From positions 1 to 64,000 of the forward strand of contig JAJFUH010000006.1 in assembly GCA_021372535.1 (NCBI GenBank): a DNA stretch of 64,000 nt, given 5' to 3'. A program made the translations under genes and the position numbers. The number at the start of each line of letters is the position of its first letter. The first letter of the stretch is position 1. Below are positions 26,887 to 37,300 of the stretch, one piece after another. A model generated the notes under the pieces. That model was not told the origin of the DNA. It worked only from the letters and a program-made list of their open reading frames with translations, and searched no databases. The stretch is from a bacterium. Lineage in GTDB: Bacteria > Latescibacterota > Latescibacteria > Latescibacterales > Latescibacteraceae.

Positions 26887-29205
26887 ATGGCACGGCGAAT
26901 CAAGGAAAAAAAACGCGCGGGAACCGTTCGGGTTTCTATCGCTCACGGTATTACCTCACCGCTCTATTCCCTCGTCATCATTTCGGCAGTCGGACTAGTC
27001 ATATATCTTAACAGTTTCAATTGTTCGCTGCATTTCGATGATCTTCAGAACATTATGAGTAACAGGGCTATCCGTGATCTGAACGAAATAAAAGGGCTCT
27101 GGGACTTCAGTTTTCACAGTAAACTGCGGATCATCGGGTTTTTGACATTCGCGCTCAATTATCATTTTCATGGTCTCCATGTTTTCGGGTATCATGTCGT
27201 CAACATGGCAATACATCTCGGTGCATCATGGTGTGTCTGGTGGCTTGTCATGCTGATTCTTTCATCACCGGGTATGGCATCCACGGCCATCAGTAAACAC
27301 AAACACATTGCGGCGCTGGGGTGCGCGCTCCTGTTTGTATCGCATCCGTTACAGACTCAGGCTGTGACCTATATTGTCCAGCGATTTGCCTCGCTTGCGG
27401 CGTTATTCTATCTTGCCTCGCTCTGTTTATACCTCAGGGCGCGGATGACGGCACGTAAATCGGTATCGCTGATGCTTTTCGGGGGCTCCATTGCGGCCGG
27501 TCTTCTTGGCATGTTTACGAAGGAAATCGTGTTTACCCTGCCGTTTGCTGTTATCCTGTTTGAGCTGATTTTTATTCGCGCGGGAAGCCTGAAGGAGCTG
27601 CTGAAGAAGAAATCCACACTCATTTTTCTGGTTCTGCCATTGTTTTTTCTCCTGATAATACCCGCGATAATATGGTCGGGCTGGAGTATTCCGAAGTTAT
27701 TCTGGCCGGTAGAGTCGGACAGGTATTCCGATCCTCTCCTCATAAGCTCCACCTATCTTTTTACTCAGTTCAGAGTTCTCCCGGCTTATATCGGGCTCCT
27801 GTTTTTCCCTCTCCGGCAGAACCTCGATCATGATTTTCCGGCTTCACACGGTTTTTTCGAGTTTTACACCGCGGCAGGTTTTCTTTTCCTGTTAGCGCTG
27901 TTTATTACCGCGATTGTGATTCTTCCAAAAAGGAAACTGGAAGCAGTCGGTATCCTGTGGTTTTTCCTGACACTTTCCGTCGAATCGACCATAATACCCC
28001 TGAGAAACGTCATGTTCGAGCACAGGCTCTATCTGCCGATGTTCGGATTCAGCCTTTTTCTGGTAAGCACGCTTTACGATCTCCTGTGGGAAAAACATGC
28101 AAGGGCGGCGATCATCATTTTTCTGGCAATTATTACCGGCTGCTCATTCCTGACATATGAACGGAATAAAGTATGGAAAACGGATTTGAGCCTCTGGACC
28201 GATACGGTGCGGAAATCGCCGAACAAGGCGAGGCCCCATAATAATCTCGGTAATGCCTTGTTACGCGAAGAGAAGACAAGAGAAGCCATTGCGGAATATA
28301 AGAAAAGCCTCGAAGCGAATCCCGGTTATGTCCTTGCCCTCAACAATCTCGGTAATGCACTGTCTCTGGAGAAAGACTACGATCAGGCGCTTGAATATTA
28401 TGCGAAAGCGCTTTCGATCAATCCTGGCGACAGTGAAGTGTATATGAATATGGGAACCACGTTTTACCAGGAAGGAAGGTATGAGGAAGCGCTTAAGGCT
28501 TTTCAGGCTGTTATTACTATAAATCCTGCATCCGCAAAGGCTCATGTCGGTATCGGCGACGTATTGTACCAGGAAGACAAATATGATGAGGCTTTAAAGG
28601 AATATCGCCGCGCCCTCGAGTTTGAACAGGGTGATTGCGAACTTTATAATAAAATCGGAAGCGCCCTGTTCCGGCTGGAACGTTTCGATGAAGCGTTCAG
28701 GGAATATGAACGAGCCCGCAACATAAATCCCCGGTTCACAAAAACCTATAACAACATGGGGATTATCTTCTACCGTCAGGGTAAATACGCCGAGGCTGTC
28801 GACTCTTACCGAAAAGCGCTCGGTATCGATCCCGGGTATACTGTGGCGAATATCAATTGCGGCGATGCCCTCATGAAACTTGGCCGGTTTGATGAAGCGG
28901 TCGCCGTATACCGTCAAGCGCTTTCATCGGAACCGGATAACATCAAAGTTCTCATCAATATGGGAGACGCACTCTATGGAATGGGGAATGTGCAGGATGC
29001 CATCGCTGCTTATTTAAAAACGCTTAATATCAATTCAAACAATCCCGCTGTTCACTACAAACTCGGTTTTGCCTACAGAAAGCTTGGCACACTCGATAAA
29101 GCGGCTGATCACACCAGACGCGCTCTTGAGCTTGAACCCTCGTTCAGCGAAGCACGGCAGCTCATGAACGTCATTCTCAGGGAACAGGGAAACACCCGCC
29201 GTTAA
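26887..29205 (+). CDS. TMTC-like GT-C membrane glycosyltransferase with nine TPR repeats
   Basis: This 772-residue protein has a GAGGAAA site before the ATG. Residues ~25-425 form about ten membrane helices. The first outside loop carries the acidic pair in LHFDDLQNI (D51-D52), as in GT-C enzymes, and the following text (GFLTFALNYHFHGL, FGYHVVNMAIHLG, LLFVSHPLQTQAVTYIVQRF) matches the layout I recall for eukaryotic TMTC proteins (GT105, protein O-mannosyltransferases). Residues ~446-752 are nine consecutive 34-residue TPRs (for example ARPHNNLGNALLREEKTREA). The likely role is transfer of a lipid-linked sugar onto secreted proteins, with the TPRs recognising substrate. The GT2 gene alongside may supply the donor. 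Bacterial family members are uncharacterised, so function is inferred. Confidence 0.82.
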   Translation: MARRIKEKKRAGTVRVSIAHGITSPLYSLVIISAVGLVIYLNSFNCSLHFDDLQNIMSNRAIRDLNEIKGLWDFSFHSKLRIIGFLTFALNYHFHGLHVFGYHVVNMAIHLGASWCVWWLVMLILSSPGMASTAISKHKHIAALGCALLFVSHPLQTQAVTYIVQRFASLAALFYLASLCLYLRARMTARKSVSLMLFGGSIAAGLLGMFTKEIVFTLPFAVILFELIFIRAGSLKELLKKKSTLIFLVLPLFFLLIIPAIIWSGWSIPKLFWPVESDRYSDPLLISSTYLFTQFRVLPAYIGLLFFPLRQNLDHDFPASHGFFEFYTAAGFLFLLALFITAIVILPKRKLEAVGILWFFLTLSVESTIIPLRNVMFEHRLYLPMFGFSLFLVSTLYDLLWEKHARAAIIIFLAIITGCSFLTYERNKVWKTDLSLWTDTVRKSPNKARPHNNLGNALLREEKTREAIAEYKKSLEANPGYVLALNNLGNALSLEKDYDQALEYYAKALSINPGDSEVYMNMGTTFYQEGRYEEALKAFQAVITINPASAKAHVGIGDVLYQEDKYDEALKEYRRALEFEQGDCELYNKIGSALFRLERFDEAFREYERARNINPRFTKTYNNMGIIFYRQGKYAEAVDSYRKALGIDPGYTVANINCGDALMKLGRFDEAVAVYRQALSSEPDNIKVLINMGDALYGMGNVQDAIAAYLKTLNINSNNPAVHYKLGFAYRKLGTLDKAADHTRRALELEPSFSEARQLMNVILREQGNTRR

Positions 29206-29544
29206 ATTCATATAACCCGGATTTATCTGAAAATATTCATAAACAATTTAACCACTGAGACACGGAGGCACGGAGAAAGAAAATCAATGTAATCCGGCTT
29301 ATGCGTGGAAATATTTCACCACAAAGACACAAATAGATATAAGAGATTATTTATACTATATTTAGTAGCTATTAATAGTTTGCCTCTGTTTAACCTCACC
29401 CTGGCCCCTCTCCCGTAAACAGGCGAGGGGGAAAAGGAATCTCTTGTTTTCATTAAATATAAAAAGAAATCCGCGCGAATCCGTGTTCCATTAAATTTCG
29501 TAAATAGGTCGGGCTGAATAAACTGTTTCACGGAATACCCGCGA
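29206..29544. other. 339 bp spacer with repeat sequences
   Basis: This holds the stock intergenic phrases ACCACTGAGACACGGAGGCA (29251-29270) and ACCACAAAGACACAAA, common in environmental genomes, and the core of repeat A at 29392-29431. There is no gene. Confidence 0.5.
29392..29431. repeat. Repeat family A, core copy 2
   Basis: ACCTCACCCTGGCCCCTCTC followed by CCGTAAACAGGCGAGGGG is the hairpin core of family A without the outer flanks seen in copies 1 and 3. It lies between the convergent TMTC-like and TPR-lipoprotein genes. Confidence 0.7.
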
Positions 29545-30180
29545 TTATAAGTAAAAACCGCTGCCCGATTGATTGAGGTATTCCGTTATCTTCTCCATGA
29601 GCGCCTGGGAATCAGTATAGGTATACGGGGTATAAAGGGCCTGATTGAGGTGATATGTAGCGTTGTCGGGATCGGGCTGTTCGGTGGATGAATAGATTTT
29701 TAGGCGGTAGAAGGCCATCGCCTGGACGATTTCGAGATCACCGGTATCAATGAAGAAGTCGTGTTTTTCAAGGGGGAAAACATCTTCATACGAGCTGACC
29801 GTATACTTTTTGAAGAGATTGATGATGTTTGTGTTTTCGCCGGCTGCGAGATATGATCCGGAAAGCCCGCATAAAACATCCACCGTATCCGCGAGACTTG
29901 TGACGTAATCGAAACCAGCCCGAAAAGCCACAATGGAGCTGTCGGGATGCTGACGGCGCAGGAGAGACCATCCGCTGCCTATATATGCTTCGGGACGTTT
30001 GTCGTCGTAGTCTTTCGCATCGAGAAAAAGCTGGTAGGCGTCATCGTATTTGCCCTGGTTGTATTCCGTCCAGCCGGATTTGATTATATCGTCATAACTG
30101 GTCTGCTTGACATCCATGATACCGCCGCTGCACCCGGTTATGATGAAAAGTAAAAGTATGATATACAAAACGCGATGCAT
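29545..30180 (-). CDS. TPR lipoprotein
   Basis: This 211-residue protein has a lipoprotein signal (MHRVLYIILLLFIITGC). Two to three TPR-like helix pairs follow (SGWTEYNQGKYDDAYQLFLD, EAYIGSGWSLLRRQHPDSS). An AGGTGGG site precedes the ATG. It starts only 14 bp after the stop of the 1306-residue repeat protein and is clearly in the same operon, so it may assist in folding, export or anchoring of that protein. No enzymatic motif is seen. Confidence 0.83.
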   Translation of the reverse strand: MHRVLYIILLLFIITGCSGGIMDVKQTSYDDIIKSGWTEYNQGKYDDAYQLFLDAKDYDDKRPEAYIGSGWSLLRRQHPDSSIVAFRAGFDYVTSLADTVDVLCGLSGSYLAAGENTNIINLFKKYTVSSYEDVFPLEKHDFFIDTGDLEIVQAMAFYRLKIYSSTEQPDPDNATYHLNQALYTPYTYTDSQALMEKITEYLNQSGSGFYL

Positions 30181-30194
30181 GGTTTATCCCACCT

Positions 30195-33100
30195 TTACCG
30201 TAACAGGAGCATTTTACGGGTTATTGTCCAGTTATCGGACAGTACCCTGTACAGATAGGTTCCGCTCGAAACAGGCCGGTTGTTTTCATCACGCGCATCC
30301 CAGATGACAGTGTGGTTTCCCGGCGGGAAACGGTCATCGGCGAGAACCCGTACTTTTCTGCCTAAAAGATCGAACACCTCGATGCTGAGAGCAGTGTCAG
30401 CGGTGAGGAAAAAGGTTATATGAGTCACGGGATTGAACGGATTCGGGCTGTTCTGTTCGACACTGATCCGTGAAGGCGTCGTATTCGCACCAGCCAGGAA
30501 TGTCTCTGATCTGGAATTGCCTGACCGGTCGGATACGGTAACCTCGATTGTGACCGTTCCGCCTGTTCCGCTGTCGCCGGGGTAAACGGCAATCGTCGAT
30601 CTGACGGCATCATACTCATGGAGAAGGACTTCGCCGTTGCAGGAAACCACGATTGACCGGCTGTCGATACCGCTCCCGGGATCGTCCGCGAATATGGCGA
30701 TACCGTCGTTCTGTGACTCGACAAGCCTGAGATGCGGCGGGGTAGCGTCGAAACCGAGCCGGAATATGCCGGGACGGTCTGTTTCAGCCCGGACAATGTT
30801 ATCGCCTCTCGATGCGCCGACGAATGTCCACCGAGTTCCGTCAAGCCTGTAAATTCCAGCCCCGACAGCCCGTGAAGCAACCGAAAATCCTACAGTTAGC
30901 GGCTTTTCCGGGTTCAGCGATGACGGGCCGATATTGTACGAAACGTCCGTGAGCATCACTTCTTCCGCCGATTCACGACTGTCCACGCGATTGTCGGTAT
31001 TCTCGGGGATTACCGTAACAAGCACCGGTTTTGCAAGCGCATCCGGTGGTATGGTTAATGATGCCCGGTCCACCACAAGTTTTGCGCCGGTTTTATCGAT
31101 ACGGCCATATGTAAAGTTCGTTGTATCCTGCACCGCTTTTCCTGTCGATGTCGTTCCCTTCACAACAATGTGCGCGGTTCCCTTGTAACCGATGCTTCTG
31201 CTGTAGGGCAGGAGGTATTTCCCGTAATAGTACTGTGTATCGACACGCTCGATGGAAACATTCGTCGAGTCCTTATCGACTCGTATGTGGACAGCCGGTT
31301 GTATACTGAGGCTTTCCCTGCTTTTGATATAGAGGTCCATGTAGTCTTCCTGCATGGGATTGCGGAAGAGCAGTACGGTAAAAACATTTTTCAGGGTCGC
31401 TCCGGTGACTGTTGCGGTAACCTGCATCGAGCTCGAATGATTTTCGGGGTCGCTCACAGTGAATTTCAGTGTTTCATTGCCTTCCCATGATTCTGATGGC
31501 GAGCATACGGTGGCAATATGTGTCGCCGGATCGATATATACCGTCAGGCTGTCGTTACCGGATATCGACCACGACATATTATACAATGGAGTGTCTGCAT
31601 CGAAATAGTAATCATCAAGATTAACCGTGATACACTGACCGGCTTTCAGGGAAATATCGGTAAGGCCTCCTGCTACAGGGCTGCCGTCGGCAGGAACGCT
31701 GAACACGGTGAGGGTGTCTTTTGCCGCGCCGCCCATGGGATTCGATACGATGAACTCGACTCGTTCCCATCCAACCCAGCCAAAGGAACCGGTAAAGGAA
31801 ACCGGTTTTGTTCTGATTCCATAAGGCTGTTGAAACTGGATGACAGTGTTTTTATTGCCTGTCCACAGCCAGGTGAGCTCCGATTTCGAGTACTGGAAAT
31901 CCTCGGCGAAATCATCGAGGTCGAGGCTGTCCTGTTCGCCGGTGATAAAACCGACTTTAGATGGCAGATCGAGCGTAGGTTTTGACCGGTCTTCGAGAAC
32001 GGTGATAATTGTAAGGTCATCCGCGAATTTGCCGATGGGATCGGTAACCGTAAAGAAAATTCGGTTCACGCCGTACAAATCCGGGCTGAGGCTTTTCAGG
32101 CTGACAACGTGTGTCAACGAGTTAATGGTGGCTGTGACAACACTGTCGGCTTCGGCCTGACGGCCCCATGTCCATGTCATGTCTTTATCCGCATTATCGG
32201 CGTCATAGTAGAAATCGTCGAGATCTATCCATTTCGGCTGAATATCGCCCGCAACGAGAGTGGTATCGGGAATGCCTCCGACAATCGGTGTGCCGTCGGC
32301 AGGTCCAATGAACGCAATGAACTGTGTCGATGTATTGTTTCCGTCCGGATCGAACCCGGTGATCGTGATCCTGTCCCAGCCCGGTGTGTTGTTGAGATCA
32401 TAGAATGTGACGCGGCCCGTGATTTTGTTGACATACACGCTGTCGATATCGTCGGTATTTGCGAAAACGAATTTCAAATTCTCGAACGCATCATCGGAAT
32501 CGAGAACATAATTTTTAAGAACAAGCGTCGAATCGGCCTGTCCCTGTGGGAATCCGATTTTTGGAATGCGTGAAAATACCGGAGGATTCTTTGCAGGAGT
32601 CACCGTAACGAGCATGGTATCACTCGCTGCCCGACCGGAAGGATCGGTTACCGTGAATATTTTCTCCTCGGTGCCCACATAGTCCGGATTGGCTCTTATG
32701 GTGATTGCATATCCCTCAGCGTTCGTAATGAGGTTTTGCGATGAATTCCATGTGATGGAGAGCGGATCGTTGTCAACGTCTTTTGCGTACGTACTCATGG
32801 AGAACACGTATGACTCGCCGCGTTGAAATGTCACATCCGGCAGTCCTTTAAGAATCGGCGGATCGTTTATCGGAAGCACCCTGACCGGAACGGTGAGCGA
32901 ATCGCCCAGACTGAAAGAATCATAAACGGAAATTCTCAGGTTGTCCACCCCAAAGAAATCCTGCTTTCCCATGAGAGAAAGAACAGTACCCGCCCGCGAG
33001 GGAATAACATTTCCGCCGGTGATGAAAAACCATGTCATATTTTCGATGGCATCATCGTTATCGCGGACTATTTCATTCAGTTTGAGAGCGACCTCGAGTG

Positions 33101-34115
33101 AATCCTCATGTATATACAGTGTGTCTTTGATGGCGATTTTAAGAAGAAGCGGAGGCTCGTCCACGGTGATTCTCATGGTGTCGGACGACTGGTTCCCTTT
33201 ACCATCGGAAACGGTAAAAATGATATCCTCATATCCTTTATAATCATTGGGAACCGTAAAGGTTACGACATGTGTTTTCGAATTGATGGTAACGCTGATA
33301 CGGTTGTTTCCGGACGCACTCCAGATAAGGAGTGAATCGGGGATCGATGAAACGCCGACATATTCATCGAGATCAAGGGTTGTGTCGATACTTCCGGGCG
33401 CAAGCATTTTATCGGGAAGAGGTGGATTGATTTCAATTCCGGATACGTTGATTTTGCAGGTTTGAAATGATTTAAAGTAATACGTATTACTTGCGTAGGG
33501 CTCATGATAGCTTGAAACACGCACATTGTACTGATCGACATCGAGCTTGATGGTGGATGAATCACAGGGAGCCTTTGCGATAAGCTTGAATGTCGCGACT
33601 ACTCCGTATCTCAAGTTGGATGACGGTCTTCCCTGGCCGGAATCCTGAGGTGTCATCTCGACATAATCAAGCTGCCAGCCGTCCATCCCGTTGTCGTAAG
33701 CGCTGAGCGAATCTCCGTGCGTGTTGTTTCCATAGGGCTGGACTATTCCCTGCACGGCTCTGAAATATTCTCCCTGGATGAACGGTTTGGGTTGGAGATA
33801 GAATTTGTTCTTCTCCATGTTTTTTCCCTGGCTCACTATGTTGAAATATCGACCGTCAACAGTCAGATATATTTCAACCGCCGATATCGGGATCGTCTTT
33901 GGATTACGCATGAAAACATCGATACTGACCGTATCTCCCAGAGAAGCGTAGATTTCATTGATACCGCCCGAATCGGTACCCGAACCTTTTTCATACAGGT
34001 ATAACCACAACTGTCCGGGAACAACCCCGGCAGGTTCGGCCATGGTTACCGATGGAAACAGCAGGAGACTCAGTCCAAGCAGGATAACGCATGAGGTAAA
34101 GTATCTCATATTCAT
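30195..34115 (-). CDS. Giant secreted protein with seven cadherin/Ig-like repeats and type IX-like tail
   Basis: This 1306-residue protein has a signal peptide (MRYFTSCVILLGLSLLLFPS). A cohesin-like beta domain covers residues ~45-215 (IYASLGDTVSIDVFMRNPK). Residues ~231-908 are seven tandem repeats of ~95 residues, each with a G-x-P/D-x-x-L opening, an Asp-rich D-x-D-(N/D) stretch (YAKDVDNDPLSITW) and an F-T-V-(T/S)-D-P-x-G ending, the pattern of cadherin-like/CADG domains. Further beta domains follow (including a ZU5-like ASLTIPPDALAKPVLVTVI), then QNSPNPFNPVTHITFFL and the tail KMLLLR. It is probably a surface adhesin or matrix protein, calcium-binding through its Asp-rich repeats. It shares an operon with the TPR lipoprotein, near glycosylation genes. 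Confidence 0.85.
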   Translation of the reverse strand: MNMRYFTSCVILLGLSLLLFPSVTMAEPAGVVPGQLWLYLYEKGSGTDSGGINEIYASLGDTVSIDVFMRNPKTIPISAVEIYLTVDGRYFNIVSQGKNMEKNKFYLQPKPFIQGEYFRAVQGIVQPYGNNTHGDSLSAYDNGMDGWQLDYVEMTPQDSGQGRPSSNLRYGVVATFKLIAKAPCDSSTIKLDVDQYNVRVSSYHEPYASNTYYFKSFQTCKINVSGIEINPPLPDKMLAPGSIDTTLDLDEYVGVSSIPDSLLIWSASGNNRISVTINSKTHVVTFTVPNDYKGYEDIIFTVSDGKGNQSSDTMRITVDEPPLLLKIAIKDTLYIHEDSLEVALKLNEIVRDNDDAIENMTWFFITGGNVIPSRAGTVLSLMGKQDFFGVDNLRISVYDSFSLGDSLTVPVRVLPINDPPILKGLPDVTFQRGESYVFSMSTYAKDVDNDPLSITWNSSQNLITNAEGYAITIRANPDYVGTEEKIFTVTDPSGRAASDTMLVTVTPAKNPPVFSRIPKIGFPQGQADSTLVLKNYVLDSDDAFENLKFVFANTDDIDSVYVNKITGRVTFYDLNNTPGWDRITITGFDPDGNNTSTQFIAFIGPADGTPIVGGIPDTTLVAGDIQPKWIDLDDFYYDADNADKDMTWTWGRQAEADSVVTATINSLTHVVSLKSLSPDLYGVNRIFFTVTDPIGKFADDLTIITVLEDRSKPTLDLPSKVGFITGEQDSLDLDDFAEDFQYSKSELTWLWTGNKNTVIQFQQPYGIRTKPVSFTGSFGWVGWERVEFIVSNPMGGAAKDTLTVFSVPADGSPVAGGLTDISLKAGQCITVNLDDYYFDADTPLYNMSWSISGNDSLTVYIDPATHIATVCSPSESWEGNETLKFTVSDPENHSSSMQVTATVTGATLKNVFTVLLFRNPMQEDYMDLYIKSRESLSIQPAVHIRVDKDSTNVSIERVDTQYYYGKYLLPYSRSIGYKGTAHIVVKGTTSTGKAVQDTTNFTYGRIDKTGAKLVVDRASLTIPPDALAKPVLVTVIPENTDNRVDSRESAEEVMLTDVSYNIGPSSLNPEKPLTVGFSVASRAVGAGIYRLDGTRWTFVGASRGDNIVRAETDRPGIFRLGFDATPPHLRLVESQNDGIAIFADDPGSGIDSRSIVVSCNGEVLLHEYDAVRSTIAVYPGDSGTGGTVTIEVTVSDRSGNSRSETFLAGANTTPSRISVEQNSPNPFNPVTHITFFLTADTALSIEVFDLLGRKVRVLADDRFPPGNHTVIWDARDENNRPVSSGTYLYRVLSDNWTITRKMLLLR

Positions 34116-34320
34116 AGATGAATATCCGGAATCACCGTTATGATGAAGAGGAACATAATACTATCCGGGAATGATATTTCGCAAATAACATGCCAACGAT
34201 TATTAACAGTACAATCCCTGCATTAACAGGCTGTTACAGGTTCTTTCACCATGGATGAACACAATATAGGGAATGTTATTACTCAGGAAAAGGAAAAAAA
34301 TTCCGTACGGCACGGCCCGA

Positions 34321-34357
34321 AATACAAAGGGCTCGTACGTGACGAGCCCTTTGTATT
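34321..34357 (-). terminator. Perfect 16-bp hairpin after the 1402-residue protein gene
   Basis: AATACAAAGGGCTCGT (34321-34336) and ACGAGCCCTTTGTATT (34342-34357) are exact inverted copies around a 5 nt loop, 18 bp after the stop of the minus-strand gene ending at 34375. There is no strong U-run, but position and stem strength fit a terminator or 3'-end stabiliser. Confidence 0.6.
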
Positions 34358-34374
34358 GGTTATTCACACTGTTC

Positions 34375-37300
34375 TTACTTGATGAACAGCATTCTCTTTG
34401 TGGCATGGTAATTTCCGGCATGGATTGTGTAGAAATACACGCCGTTGGATACCGCATTGCCGTACATATCAGTCGCATTCCATCTCACCGCGTAGTTACC
34501 GGGAGCATATGCGCCTGAAACCAGTGTGTTCACATGGCGTCCGAGAATGTCGTAAATCCTGAGTTCGACATTGCTCTGTTCGGGTATGGCAAAGCTGATT
34601 GTCGTGGTCGGGTTGAACGGGTTCGGGAAGTTCTGGGTCAGATTGAATGTTGCAGGAACATTCTGACCGTCGATTCCCGCCGGGTTTTCATTGATAACCG
34701 TTTCCTTCATAAATTGAGCGTTGACGAACGACGCTGTCTTTATGCCAAGGATATCAGGTGAAAACGCACCGTCTTTCAACGCCGTGAATGTCACTTCAGC
34801 AAGAATACCGTCGCCGAAGTGGACAGCATCACCGAATACGGAATTTGCAAGACCGACTGTTCCGTTTCCGACGACAGGGAAGGAATATGAGTCGCCGGCG
34901 AGGAAATCACCTTCGGTAATTCCGTTGAATGCGAGCTTATTCTTGTCATAATTCATGTTGACAAAATATGCTCTCACGTTGCCTGTATTACGGACTGCGA
35001 CCTGAATGGTGTAGCTTTGACCCGCTTTGAGCTCATTCGGAACATTTGCGAACTCGACAATGGCATCGAGATTGGACTGTACAGGGCTTAAAACCGGCTT
35101 GTACACCGGTGCGTCACCGCTGACGCCGACATGGGCTGTTGCCATCGACAGGTCGGTAGTTTCAACCTCGTTGTCTTCATTAATATCGGCCCACTTGTAG
35201 TTGTACTCTCCGTCATCCCATTTGCTGCTGTCGGGAGTGGAGAGGAATGCGGACTTGATGACGTTGATATCACCGGTATCGATCTGGTTGTCGGGCCATA
35301 CCGCACCGCTTGAATCGGTATAACCGAAGCAGTCACCGCCGAGAAGCTTGCCGAAATTGACAAACACGGTGTCCATGCCCGCATAAAGTCCGACTTCCAG
35401 CTTCTTCGAGAGATAACGGTTATACACCGCCACGAGATCCCATTCACCCATCGGGGCTTTCTTGAGGGTGAATAATCCGTCGGTATCGAGAACATACTGA
35501 ATACCCGGTGTATTGAAATCGGTATCATTTGCATTGGCAAATATCGTGTCGGTCGATGCGACATACGATCCACGGGCACGCAGTTCGAGAGTGACCGTAT
35601 ATGCCGAAGTCCCACGTCCTTCAAACTCGACAATACCCTCGATGAGCGGTCTCGGAACAACCTTGACCGAGCTCGAAAGGGTTTTGATCGAAATGTCGGC
35701 GCCGTCATTGACGAATTTGGTTACCCAGCCCTTGGACGGTTCGTTGACAAAGTACACGCTCGTTGAAGCTTCGAGGGCGTTTGTAGTTCCTTTGCTCACG
35801 AGTTTAAAGGTAGCGAGGGCGGTACCGAGACCTGTATCGGCCGGGTCTATCGGATTACCATCATTGAATACTGTGGCTCTCAGCAGCCACCGTCCGTTAG
35901 CGTCGTCATCGATCAGCTGGTTGGAGAGAAGAACTCCATACCCTGCTGCATCGGTAAACGGTCCGCTGGAGGTGACAACAGTCCAGTATGCTTTTTCGAC
36001 CGCGATATACAGATCCATGAGGTCGACGGGATTGGTCTCATCGGCAGCCATGACGGAGAACGTGGTCGTGTCGCCCTGAGCAGTGCTCAGCGTCATCGGG
36101 CTGATCGTGAGATTCTTCTGGGACGGTGTAGTTGCGACATTGAGAAGCGTCAGAGAACCAGGCGCCCTGTAGAGCGTCTCGGTGCCATCCCAGCTCTCAT
36201 CAGCGACAACACCGATATAGACCCAGTAGGTGCCGTCAGAAAGATCGGTACCGGCATTGGTAATATCGGTTGTGTATAATACCGTTGCATCACCCGGTGT
36301 TCTGATGGACAGGTCGTAATATGTGGTAGTCTTTGTGGCAAGACCCGAGAAATTGGCATCATCGCCGTCAGTCGAGGTAAGCATATATACGTTGCCTGCC
36401 GCTAAAGCACCCAGCGTAGTTGGATTTGTTGTAGTCGGGCCTGCTGAAACGGAATTATTGACGATATAGATACCCACTTTTCCGTTCTGGTTGTAATCAT
36501 TGGCCTCGAATTTTATGCGGTAGGTTTCTTCCGCATTGATGGTTTTGCCTTCCGCAGGCGGGTCGAGCAGGCGGGCAAATTTCTTGAAGGTTGCAAAATT
36601 GACCCTGGTGATGGTTTCGCCGGTTGTCAATAATCCATCATCTCCAAGCGCTACGACACGGGCTGTGTTGTTGGTCGACTTGTTCTCATCAATAATTGCG
36701 TAAATGAGATAGTAGCCAGCGAACGTACCATCCATTGGATGCCAGCCCGTCTTCTTGTAATCCGCGGTCATATTCCACGCATAGTAGGAATTGGCTTTGC
36801 CCTCGAGGTCCTCGAGTATCCCTTCACAGATCTTGTGGGTGTGGATTGAATCGTCATTTGCGGATGCCGCAGCACGAAGGGCGACAGCGTCTGTGCTGCC
36901 AAAGGGAGACGCTGATGTTGATGAATAATGGATGTAGAATTCTATTGTAGCTGAATCATCAATATCCTTGTCGCCGTCAACGCCGTTCTTGCCCCAGCTC
37001 AGCATGATAATATCGGTCAGGGACGGATCAATGGTGACATCGGCGGTGGAGGGATCCACTGCAGCAGCATCGTATTCAGTCAGCGCGTCGATGGTCAGCG
37101 ATGGTGAATGCCTGATCTTGATTAATTCCGAGTTGGAAGCATCGGCGCCAACCGCTTTAAGGAAACTGGTGTGTTTCCCATCGCATGCGACCACGTACAT
37201 TGTGTAATCGCCTGCAGGAATAAAAGAGCTCCCGACAGGATTGACATCCCAGTTCCATTTGATGAGACCGTCGGTATCTTCCTGATTTTCATACAATGTG

